64,000 bases of DNA, taken from contig CALRQC020000020.1 of NCBI GenBank assembly GCA_943370215.1, forward strand, positions 37,789-101,788. The letters run 5' to 3'. Below the pieces are notes generated by a model. It was not told the DNA's origin. It was given only the letters and a program-made list of their open reading frames with translations, and ran no database searches. The stretch comes from Niveispirillum sp943370215. Its GTDB lineage: Bacteria; Pseudomonadota; Alphaproteobacteria; Azospirillales; Azospirillaceae. Positions 33,739 through 41,856 of this stretch are shown here, piece after piece. The translations under genes and the position numbers were made by a program. Each line of letters opens with the position of its first letter. Position 1 is the first letter of the stretch.

Positions 33739-36186
33739 ATGCGGGTAAAGAACAGCAAACCGGCTCAGCATCCGGCACTGCGCAAGATCGCCCTTGGCAT
33801 TCTGTGCTCCTCCAGCCTCCTCCCGCTCCTCGCCACGGCCCCGGCCGTGGCGCAGGAGGTGGATGAAATCATTGTGACCGGTACCCGCGTGGCTAACCGC
33901 ACGGCGACCGAAAGCCTGGCGCCGATCGATGTGTTCAGCCCGGCCGATATGGAAAAGCAGGCCTTCAGCGACACCAATGACATTCTGCGCACCCTGGTAC
34001 CGTCCTTCAATGTTAGCCGGAACGCCATTTCCGACGGCTCCACCTTCGTGCGTCCGCCGACGCTGCGCGGCCTGCCGCCCGACCAGACCCTGGTGCTGGT
34101 GAATGGCAAGCGCCGCCACCGTTCCGCCCTGGTGCAACTGGGCGGTGGTGCGCTGGCCGCCGGCGCCCAGGCGCCCGATCTGGCACAGATCCCGGCCATT
34201 GCCATCAAACAGGTGGAAGTGCTGCGTGATGGCGCCTCGGCCCAGTACGGGTCGGATGCCATCGCGGGTGTGATGAATTTCCAGCTTAAGGACGCCTCGG
34301 AGGGGGGCACGGCGGAAATCCAGTATGGTTCCACCTATGAAGGCGATGGCGACAATGTGAAGACGGCCGCCAATGTCGGCCTGGCGCTGGGGCCCAACGG
34401 CTTCTTCAACCTGTCTGCCGAATATAGCCAGAATGACGCGACCAATCGCGGGGTGCAGGATCCGCGTGCGCCGGCCACGAAAAAGGATCTGGCGATGAAT
34501 TGGGGCTCGCCTGACGCCGAGGCCCTGCGCATCTTCGTCAATAGCGGCATCGATCTGACCGAGAATAAGAGCATCTACCTGTTCGGCAATTATGGCCGCA
34601 GCAAAAGCAATGGCAGCTTCTTCTATCGCCCGCCCTCGACCGATCATGCAGTGAATGGGCCGGTGCTGCCGGTGGCAGGCAATCCCAACGGCTTTACCTT
34701 CCGCGAATGGTTCCCGGAGGGTTTCACGCCCCGCTTCTATGGCGATCTGCGCGATGCCTCCCTGGTGGGCGGTTTCAAGCATGAACTGGATACTGGCCTT
34801 GTCTATAATATCAGCGGCTCCTATGGTCGCAGCCAGTTGGATTACGATCTGAAGAACACGGTCAACCCCTCCCTGGGGCCGGCAAGCCCGCGTGAATTCT
34901 ATGTTGGTCGGCTGGTGCAGGAAGAAACCAGCGCCAATGTCGATCTGGCCTATCCGGTGGAAATCGGGCTGGCCAGCCCGATGAATCTGGCCGTGGGGAC
35001 GGAATTCCACCGCGAGGTTTATGAGATCAGCCCCGGCGACACGGCCTCCTATACGGTCGGCCCCTATGCCTCCTACCGCGATCCGGTGACGGGTGCGCTC
35101 GTCGGGATGCCGATCGGTTCCAACGGCTATCCGGGCTTCCGCCCGGAAGATAGCGGCCAGTTTGCCCGCAACAACATCGCCTTCTATATCGATACCGAAA
35201 CCGATATCACGGAGGCTTTCACCCTGGGTGTCGCCGGCCGGTACGAGGATTTTGATTATTTCGGCTCCACCTTCAACTGGAAGGTCAGCGGCCGTTACGA
35301 GCTGACCGATGATTTCGCCCTGCGTGGCTCGGTGAATACCGGCTTCCGGGCGCCCACGCCCGGCCAATCGCAGACCTCTTCCGTGCAGACCTATTTCCCG
35401 GCTGGCAGTTCCAGCCCGGTGGCGCGCGGCACCTATCCCGCCGCCAGCACCGTGGCGCGGTATTTTGGTGCCCAGCCGCTGAAGGAAGAGGAAAGCACGA
35501 ATTTCGCCGGCGGTTTCGTTGCCAAGGTGGCCGATATCTCCCTGACGGTCGATTACTATAATATCAAGGTGAAGGACCGTATTGCGCTCTCCGGCGACTT
35601 CAACCCCACGGCGGCCGACCGCACTGCCCTGGCGGCGCTGGGCGTACCGGGTGCCAATACGCTGGGTGCCGTCAATTACTTCACCAACGCCTTCAACACC
35701 CGCACCCAGGGCGTGGATGTGGTGGCCAATACCAGCGTGGAGGTTGGTGACGGCAAGCTCGATCTGACGGCAGCGGCGAATTACAACAAGACCAAGGTGA
35801 TCAAGCGCAACGCTTCGGTGATCGGTGACAACCGCGTCGCCGATCTGGAAAAGCAGTTGCCCAAGGTGCGCGGCAATTTCAGCGCCATCTATTCGATTGG
35901 CGAATTCTCCCTGCTGGGCCGCGCCAGCTATTACGGCAAGTTCACCGATACCGACAATTACGCCAAGACCTTCGGGTCGGAATGGCTGTTTGATGCCGAG
36001 GTCAGCTACACCCTCTATGAACAGGTCACCCTGTCGGTGGGTGCGCAGAACCTGTTCGACAATTACCCGGACAAGCTGAACAAGGCGGCCAATGGCACCT
36101 ATTCGGTGGGGCAGGTTTATCCCGATACCTCCCCCATCGGCTATGATGGCGGCACCTATTATGTGCGCATGAAGGTGGCCTTCTGA
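33739..36186 (+). CDS. TonB-dependent receptor of the amine-oxidation cluster
   Basis: 815 aa from ATG 33739 with AGGGGAC upstream; the frame is open further 5' but the signal peptide starts here (MRVKNSKPAQHPALRKIALGILCSSSLLPLLATAPAVAQ). TonB box-like DEIIVTGTRVANRT; plug with ILRTLVPSFNVSRNAISDGSTFVRPPTLRGLPPDQTLVLVNGKRRHRSALV and IKQVEVLRDGASAQYGSDAIAGVMNF; barrel to TYYVRMKVAF. This N-terminal type (VNGKRRH, AxYGSDAIAGV) is common in receptors beside catabolic enzymes. It would import the substrate of the flavin oxidase encoded next; a 112-bp gap with a hairpin separates them. Confidence 0.88.
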   Translation: MRVKNSKPAQHPALRKIALGILCSSSLLPLLATAPAVAQEVDEIIVTGTRVANRTATESLAPIDVFSPADMEKQAFSDTNDILRTLVPSFNVSRNAISDGSTFVRPPTLRGLPPDQTLVLVNGKRRHRSALVQLGGGALAAGAQAPDLAQIPAIAIKQVEVLRDGASAQYGSDAIAGVMNFQLKDASEGGTAEIQYGSTYEGDGDNVKTAANVGLALGPNGFFNLSAEYSQNDATNRGVQDPRAPATKKDLAMNWGSPDAEALRIFVNSGIDLTENKSIYLFGNYGRSKSNGSFFYRPPSTDHAVNGPVLPVAGNPNGFTFREWFPEGFTPRFYGDLRDASLVGGFKHELDTGLVYNISGSYGRSQLDYDLKNTVNPSLGPASPREFYVGRLVQEETSANVDLAYPVEIGLASPMNLAVGTEFHREVYEISPGDTASYTVGPYASYRDPVTGALVGMPIGSNGYPGFRPEDSGQFARNNIAFYIDTETDITEAFTLGVAGRYEDFDYFGSTFNWKVSGRYELTDDFALRGSVNTGFRAPTPGQSQTSSVQTYFPAGSSSPVARGTYPAASTVARYFGAQPLKEEESTNFAGGFVAKVADISLTVDYYNIKVKDRIALSGDFNPTAADRTALAALGVPGANTLGAVNYFTNAFNTRTQGVDVVANTSVEVGDGKLDLTAAANYNKTKVIKRNASVIGDNRVADLEKQLPKVRGNFSAIYSIGEFSLLGRASYYGKFTDTDNYAKTFGSEWLFDAEVSYTLYEQVTLSVGAQNLFDNYPDKLNKAANGTYSVGQVYPDTSPIGYDGGTYYVRMKVAF

Positions 36187-36298
36187 TCATCCAGCATGGC
36201 GGTGGTGCGCTGGCTGCCACCGCCTCCTCATTTCCCGAAGCAAGGGGGCGGGCGGGATGGCCGGAAGGGCTGTCCCGCCGTCTCTTCCGAGGCGAAGA

Positions 36299-37906
36299 AT
36301 GGCTGTAGAGACAATATCCATGCCGGCGGGCCGGATGACGCGCCGCCAATTGCTGTCGATGATCGGCACCGCCGCCGGCAGTTCTGTCATGTATCAGGCG
36401 GCAACCTCGCTCGGCTTCGCGGCTGAGAGCGAGTTCAAGGGTCCGCCCAACCTGTCCGGCGCACCCAAGGGCACGTCGGTACTGATCTTAGGCGCCGGCT
36501 GGGCCGGGCTGGTTGCCGCCTATGAACTGGGCAAGGCCGGTTACAAGGTGCAGGTGCTGGAATACCGGGAAAAGGCCGGTGGCCGCGCCTGGACCCTGCG
36601 CGGTGGCGACACCTATACCGAGCTGGGCGGCTTCACCCAGAAGGTGGGGTTTGAAAAGGGGAACTACCTGAATCCCGGCCCCTGGCGGGTGCCGTATCAC
36701 CATCGCGGCGTGATGCATTACTATCACGAGCTGGGCGTGAAGCTGGAGCCGTTCTTCCAGATCAATTACAACGCCTATGTCCATTCCAAATCGGCCTTTG
36801 GCGGCAAGCCGCAGCGCTATCGCCATGTGCTGGCCGATTTCAACGGTCATGTCGCCGAACTGCTGGCCAAACTGGGCCATAAGGGCGGGCTGGATGGGTA
36901 CGTCACCAAGGAGGATCAGGAAAAGCTGCTGGCCGCCATGCAGGATTGGGGCGCGCTGGATGAGAACTATGCCTATACCGCCAATGCCGAAACCTCCAAC
37001 CGGCGTGGCTTTGAAAAAGACCCTGGCGGCGGCCTGTCGGGGGAACCGATCCCGTCCAAGCCGATTGAATTCTCCCAGTTGCTGCAATCGGGCTTGTGGC
37101 GGGCGATTGGCACCGGTTCGGGCTATGAGTTCCAGACGGCCCTGTTCCAGCCCGAAGGCGGCATGGATGCCGGCCCGCTGGCCCTGGCGGAAAAGGTGAA
37201 GGACAAGATCACCTTCAATGCCAAGGTGACGGAAATCCATCAGGATAATGCCGGTGTCACCGTCACTTATGTCGATGCCAAGGCGGGTGGGGCGGTGAAG
37301 ACGGCCAAGGCCGACTGGTGCCTGTGCACTATTCCGGCTTCCATCCTCTCGCAGATCAAGAAGAACGTCTCACCTGCCATGGGGGCTGCCATCGATGCGC
37401 TGCCCTATGAGGCGGCGTTCAAGGTGGGGCTGGAGTTCAAGCGCCGCTTCTGGGAACAGGACGAGGAGATTTACGGCGGCATCACCTATACCGACCTGCC
37501 GATCTCCGTCATCTCCTACCCCAACAGCCATTATGGTTCCAAGGGCAAGGGCGTGCTGCTGGGTGCCTATCCCTGGGGGCCATTCGCCTATGAATTCGCC
37601 GCCATGGCGCCGGAGGAACGGGTGAAAAAATGCGTCGAATTCGGCGCGCAGATCCACCCGCAATATCTAAAGGAATTCGATAATGGCGTGGCGGTGGCCT
37701 GGCACCGCGTGCCCTGGACCCTGGGCTGTTTTGGTGCCTGGACGGAAGAAAAGCGCAAGCAGCATTACAAGGATATCTGTCAGATCGACGGGCGCCTGCT
37801 GTTGGCGGGCGAACATGTCTCCTACCTGCCGGCCTGGCAGGAAGGGGCTGTGCAATCCTCGCTCGATGCCATCACGCGCCTGCATCAGCGCATCATTGCC
37901 AAGTGA
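36299..37906 (+). CDS. Tat-exported flavin monoamine oxidase family protein
   Basis: 535 aa from ATG 36299 (GAGGCGAAGA before it). A twin-arginine signal is seen (GRMTRRQLLSMIGTAAGSSVMYQAATSLGFA). Then the FAD-binding Rossmann motif VLILGAGWAGLVAAYELGKAGYKVQVLEYREKAGGRAWTLR and the C-terminal FAD-contact block GRLLLAGEHVSYLPAWQEGAVQSSLDAITRL, as in monoamine oxidase, L-amino-acid oxidase and nicotine-oxidising relatives. Tat export fits a protein folded around FAD. The cytochrome c gene starts 18 bp downstream, suggesting that the enzyme passes electrons to a cytochrome rather than to O2. Substrate: an amine or amino acid, not identifiable from sequence. Confidence 0.9.
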   Translation: MAVETISMPAGRMTRRQLLSMIGTAAGSSVMYQAATSLGFAAESEFKGPPNLSGAPKGTSVLILGAGWAGLVAAYELGKAGYKVQVLEYREKAGGRAWTLRGGDTYTELGGFTQKVGFEKGNYLNPGPWRVPYHHRGVMHYYHELGVKLEPFFQINYNAYVHSKSAFGGKPQRYRHVLADFNGHVAELLAKLGHKGGLDGYVTKEDQEKLLAAMQDWGALDENYAYTANAETSNRRGFEKDPGGGLSGEPIPSKPIEFSQLLQSGLWRAIGTGSGYEFQTALFQPEGGMDAGPLALAEKVKDKITFNAKVTEIHQDNAGVTVTYVDAKAGGAVKTAKADWCLCTIPASILSQIKKNVSPAMGAAIDALPYEAAFKVGLEFKRRFWEQDEEIYGGITYTDLPISVISYPNSHYGSKGKGVLLGAYPWGPFAYEFAAMAPEERVKKCVEFGAQIHPQYLKEFDNGVAVAWHRVPWTLGCFGAWTEEKRKQHYKDICQIDGRLLLAGEHVSYLPAWQEGAVQSSLDAITRLHQRIIAK

Positions 37907-37923
37907 CGGAAGGGAGAGACGCG

Positions 37924-38337
37924 ATGAAGAACAGCCTGCTTTCCCTGGGTCTGGCCTTGTTGGCGCTGGGCGCTGCCCTGCCGGCCAGCGCCCAGCGCAC
38001 CGATGCCCAGACCAGTGACTTTGCCGATGCCCGTCGCTTCCCTTACCAGGATGGGGAGCATCTCTATCGCTCCATCTGCCAGGGCTGCCATATGCCCGAT
38101 GGCAAGGGCGCCACGGGGGCCGGCACCTATCCGGCCCTGGCCAGCAATGCCAATCTGGAGGCGGCCGGTTATCCGGTCCACATGGTGGTCAATGGCCAGC
38201 GGGCCATGCCTTCCTTCGGATATCTCAGTGACGATCAGGTGTCCGCCGTGGTGAACTATGTCCGTAGCCATTTCGGCAATCATTACAGCGATGCCGTGAC
38301 GGCCCAGGATGTGAAGGACAGCCGGCCTGCACCATGA
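37924..38337 (+). CDS. Periplasmic c-type cytochrome
   Basis: 137 aa from ATG 37924 (GGGAGAG upstream). Signal peptide MKNSLLSLGLALLALGAALPASAQ, one haem-binding motif CQGCH in GEHLYRSICQGCHMPDGKGATG, a probable Met ligand in NGQRAMPSFGYLSDDQVSAVVNYVRSHFG. It is a class I, single-haem cytochrome. It lies between the amine oxidase (18 bp) and the GNAT gene (4-bp overlap), so it is almost certainly the electron acceptor of the oxidase or a link to the respiratory chain. Confidence 0.93.
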   Translation: MKNSLLSLGLALLALGAALPASAQRTDAQTSDFADARRFPYQDGEHLYRSICQGCHMPDGKGATGAGTYPALASNANLEAAGYPVHMVVNGQRAMPSFGYLSDDQVSAVVNYVRSHFGNHYSDAVTAQDVKDSRPAP

Positions 38338-38903
38338 GCGACACTGTGACGGAGAGAGTTGAGACCGATCGGCCCACGCTGCGGCTGGCCCGGCCGGATG
38401 ACCGGGCCAGCCTGGAAGCGCTGGTGGAACGCTCGGTGCGCGATCTGGGTCGGGGTTATTACACCCCGGCCCAGATCGAGAGTTCGTTGAAATATATCTT
38501 CGGCATCGACGGCAGGCTGATCGCCGACGGCACCTATTTCGTGGTGGAGGTGGCGGGCCAGCCCGCCGGGTGCGGCGGCTGGAGCTATCGCCGCACCCTG
38601 TTCGGCGGTGACCAGTTCAGCGACCGTTCCCCCGCGCCGCTGGACCCGGCGGTGGATGCCGCCAAAATCCGTGCCTTCTTCGTCGATCCCGCCTTTGCCC
38701 GCCGGGGCATCGGGCGGATGCTGATGCAGGCCTCCGAACAGGCGGCGCGGGCGGCCGGCTTCCGGGTGCTGGAACTGATGGCGACATTGCCGGGGGTGCC
38801 GCTTTATCAGGCACTGGGCTTCACCGCGACCGGTGCGCTGGATCAGCCGGTGCCCGATGGCACCGTCGTGCCCTTCGTACCGATGCGCAAGGCGCTGATG
38901 TAA
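38334..38903 (+). CDS. GNAT-family N-acetyltransferase
   Basis: 189 aa; its ATG overlaps the cytochrome stop (ATGA), so it is translationally coupled to the amine-oxidation genes. LRLARPDDRASLEALVERSV begins the fold, and the acetyl-CoA site is FVDPAFARRGIGRMLMQASEQAARAAGFRVLELMATLPGVPLYQALGFTATG. No signal peptide, so it is cytoplasmic. In this context it might acetylate an amine that enters the cell or a product of its oxidation; the substrate is unknown. Confidence 0.88.
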   Translation: MSDTVTERVETDRPTLRLARPDDRASLEALVERSVRDLGRGYYTPAQIESSLKYIFGIDGRLIADGTYFVVEVAGQPAGCGGWSYRRTLFGGDQFSDRSPAPLDPAVDAAKIRAFFVDPAFARRGIGRMLMQASEQAARAAGFRVLELMATLPGVPLYQALGFTATGALDQPVPDGTVVPFVPMRKALM

Positions 38904-38964
38904 ATCGCTTCCCGCGTTTACTCGATAGATTTCCGTTTATTATCAATAAGCGATGTTCTTTGCT

Positions 38965-39047
38965 CCGTCACCCCGGCGAAGGCCGGGGGCCAGTTCACGG
39001 ATCAAAGCGCTCGTCATTCTGGACCCCGGCCTGCGCCGGGGTGACGG
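38965..39047. repeat. Palindromic intergenic repeat, copy 4 (long form)
   Basis: Arms 38965-38993 and 39019-39047 form a near-perfect 29-bp inverted repeat with a few mismatches around a 25-nt spacer. The arm sequence CCGTCACCCCGGC...GGCC is nearly the same as in copy 3 at 25220, so both are the same composite element. It follows the GNAT gene. Confidence 0.85.
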
Positions 39048-39178
39048 GATACTGAAAATTAAAATCTGAAGTGCATTGAGATCACAAAAGTTTTCTGGAT
39101 TGATGTTTAAACCGAACTTTCGGCCGGGCTCGGCCATTCTGGATAGATAGACCTGCCGGCTGGTCAGACGGGGACGAA

Positions 39179-41737
39179 ATGGGCAAGGTTCGCCATGGTC
39201 TGGCATGGCGATCCTGCCTTTCGTTGCCTCTGGTGCCGCCGTTGAGACGTCCGCTTGTCCTGCTGCTCCTGGCGGCGATCCTGCTTCCCGGCACCACCGT
39301 GGGCCTGATCTCCTGGCGTGCCTATGAACATACGCTGGAAAGTGCGCGTGATGATCGCCACCAGCAGGCCCGCGCCCTGCGCGAACATATGATGCGGGTG
39401 TTCGAGGCGCAGTCACTGGCCATCGAACTGATCGATACAGAGCTGGGTGATACACCCTGGCCCCAGGTGGCAAAATTGCCCCGGCTGGATGCCGTCATCC
39501 GCCGGGTGGTGGAACGGTCGCCCCATATTGAAAGCCTGTGGCTGATCGATCCGGATGGCAGGGTGGTGGCAGGCGGCGGCCCGGCGGAAGGCAATAATGG
39601 TGCGCTGGAAATCGGGGATGATGTCAGCCGGCGCAGCTATTTCCAGGCACTGCGCAAGGGGGCTGACACATATCTGACGGTGGATGCGGCCGAGCGCTCA
39701 GGCCCGGCCATCAGTTTCAGCCTGGCCCGCCGGCGCGGGGAGGAGCCACGGCCTGCGGCTTTTGACGGGGCCATCCTGGTTACCATCCAGCTTTCCTATT
39801 TTGAGCAGTTCTGGCGCGATTACCGCCTGTCGGATCAGGGCGTGGTGACGCTGCTGCGTGGTGATGGGGAATTGCTGGCCCGCTATCCGGTGCCGACGGA
39901 TCGGCGGCTGTTGCGGCTGCCCGCCAATTCCAGCTTCTTCCTGGCGCGGGCCAAGAATAATGAAGAGGGGGATTACCGCTTCAATTCCCTCATCGATGGG
40001 GTGGATCGCATCTACTCCTATGTGCGCATTCCGGAGATGGACAGCTATATCGTTGTCGGCACAGACCGTTCCGTCATTCTGGTGAACTGGTGGCAGGATA
40101 CGCTGACCCTCTCCATCATCGCCCTGCTGCTGACGATGGCGCTGGTGGCGGCCGCCTTGCAGGCGATGCGGCGGGGCAGTGCCCTGGCCCATGCCAACCA
40201 CCGCCTGACCGCCTTGACCGACGATCTGGCGGCGGAGGTGACGCGCCGGCGGGCGGCGGAAAGCACCCTGGTGGCGCGGGAAGAGCATGAGGCGGCCCTG
40301 CATCGCGCCAACGAAGCGCTGGGGGCGGGGGAGGAGCGGTTCCGCCTGCTGTTCGAAACCCTGACCCAGGGTGTGGTGATCCATGATGCCGCCGGCCGTA
40401 TCCTGTCAGCCAATGCGGCGGCAGAGCAGATATTGGGCCGTACCCTGGCGGAAATGTCCGACCTTTCCGGCGAGGCAGTGGATTGGGGGGCGGTGGATGC
40501 GGAAGGCCAGCGTGTGGAGCAGGCCGATTTTCCGGTGATGGGGGCGCTGACCACGGGCCGGGTTGTGCATGGCATTTCCCTGGGCATCTACAACCCCCGC
40601 CGGTCGGAACGGCGCTGGCTGGTGATCGATGCTGTGCCCATTCTGCGCTCGGGCGACAGCGCGCCTTCGGGTGCTTATGCCGTGTTCAGCGATGTCACCG
40701 AACGCCGGCGCGGCGAACAGGCCCAACGCCTGCTGATCCGCGAGGTGGACCACCGCGCCAAGAACGCGCTGGCCGTGGTGCAGGCGGTGATCCGGCTGAC
40801 CAAGGCGGAAACGCCCCAGCGCTTTGTCGAGGTGGTGGAAGGACGGGTGGCCGCACTCGCCCATGCCCATACCATCCTGGCGATGAACCGGTGGGAAGGC
40901 GCCCTGCTGCGCCGGCTGGTGCAGGTGGAACTGGAAGCCTATGACGGACAGGATGGCGGCAGGGTGGAGATCAGCGGCCCCGACATCACCGTGCGGCCGG
41001 AGGCGGCCCAGCCGCTTTCCATGGTGCTGCATGAATTGACCACCAATGCCGCCAAACATGGCGCGCTGGCCCAACCGGATGGCAGGCTTTACGTGCGCTG
41101 GGCGGTGATTGATGGCGGCGATGCCATCCAGCTTGATTGGCAGGAAACGGGCGGCCCTGCCCTGGGTGACGGCCCCGCCCGGCGCGGCTTCGGCTCCACC
41201 ATGATCGAAGCCAGTATGCGCCAGCAGTTGCAGGGCGGCATCACCTATGACTGGACCTATGACGGGCTGCACGCCACCATCCGTTTCCCCGCCGACCAAT
41301 TGGCCCCGCTGGACACGCTGGCCCGCGGTGTACCGCCCGAGGTGGCGGTGGATGAGGGTGATCTGCCGGTGGAACCGGCGGGCCAGACCGGCCCGCGCAT
41401 CTTGTTGGTGGAAGATAATATCCCCTTGGGACAATTGTTCCGGGAGATGCTGGAGGCGCTGGATTACGCCGTCATCGGCCCCTACACCAATGTGCCCGCC
41501 GCCCTGGCGGCGGCACATGGAAAGCAGATCGACGCCGCCATGCTGGATATCGAAATGAATGGCGCCCAGGTCTTCCCCGTGGCCGAAGCCCTACGCCATC
41601 GCGGCATCCCCATGCTGTTCTGCACTGGTTACAGTGATGTGTGGGAACCGGAATGGGCCGATGTGCCCATTCTGCGCAAACCCGTCACCCTGCCGGCCCT
41701 GCGCGACCGACTGGCGGCCCTGCTGCCAGGCGCGTGA
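39179..41737 (+). CDS. Hybrid HWE-family sensor histidine kinase with C-terminal receiver
   Basis: 852 aa. An N-terminal membrane helix (LVLLLLAAILLPGTTVGLISW), a periplasmic Cache-like sensor (about residues 45-300, VERSPHIESLWLIDPDGRVVAGGG), a second helix (LTLSIIALLLTMALVAAALQAM), a coiled coil and a PAS domain (FRLLFETLTQGVVIHDAAGRILSANAAAEQILGRTLAEM). The HWE kinase core has His525 in REVDHRAKNALAVVQAVIRL, N box ELTTNAAKHGAL, then a receiver (residues about 738-850, ILLVEDN, phospho-Asp790 in AAMLDIEM, ILRKPVT). The receiver probably serves as phosphate sink or regulator, as no response-regulator gene is adjacent. Signal unknown. Confidence 0.9.
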   Translation: MGKVRHGLAWRSCLSLPLVPPLRRPLVLLLLAAILLPGTTVGLISWRAYEHTLESARDDRHQQARALREHMMRVFEAQSLAIELIDTELGDTPWPQVAKLPRLDAVIRRVVERSPHIESLWLIDPDGRVVAGGGPAEGNNGALEIGDDVSRRSYFQALRKGADTYLTVDAAERSGPAISFSLARRRGEEPRPAAFDGAILVTIQLSYFEQFWRDYRLSDQGVVTLLRGDGELLARYPVPTDRRLLRLPANSSFFLARAKNNEEGDYRFNSLIDGVDRIYSYVRIPEMDSYIVVGTDRSVILVNWWQDTLTLSIIALLLTMALVAAALQAMRRGSALAHANHRLTALTDDLAAEVTRRRAAESTLVAREEHEAALHRANEALGAGEERFRLLFETLTQGVVIHDAAGRILSANAAAEQILGRTLAEMSDLSGEAVDWGAVDAEGQRVEQADFPVMGALTTGRVVHGISLGIYNPRRSERRWLVIDAVPILRSGDSAPSGAYAVFSDVTERRRGEQAQRLLIREVDHRAKNALAVVQAVIRLTKAETPQRFVEVVEGRVAALAHAHTILAMNRWEGALLRRLVQVELEAYDGQDGGRVEISGPDITVRPEAAQPLSMVLHELTTNAAKHGALAQPDGRLYVRWAVIDGGDAIQLDWQETGGPALGDGPARRGFGSTMIEASMRQQLQGGITYDWTYDGLHATIRFPADQLAPLDTLARGVPPEVAVDEGDLPVEPAGQTGPRILLVEDNIPLGQLFREMLEALDYAVIGPYTNVPAALAAAHGKQIDAAMLDIEMNGAQVFPVAEALRHRGIPMLFCTGYSDVWEPEWADVPILRKPVTLPALRDRLAALLPGA

Positions 41738-41856
41738 TTTTTTCGGCAAGGTTGCCCTGCGCCCCGCCATTCTGGACAGCGTGCCCGCGCATCGTTACAT
41801 GACATGTGCCCCCGTGTGCATCCGGTGCCGGGGCCTGTCCAATGCGTGGGTGCGCC

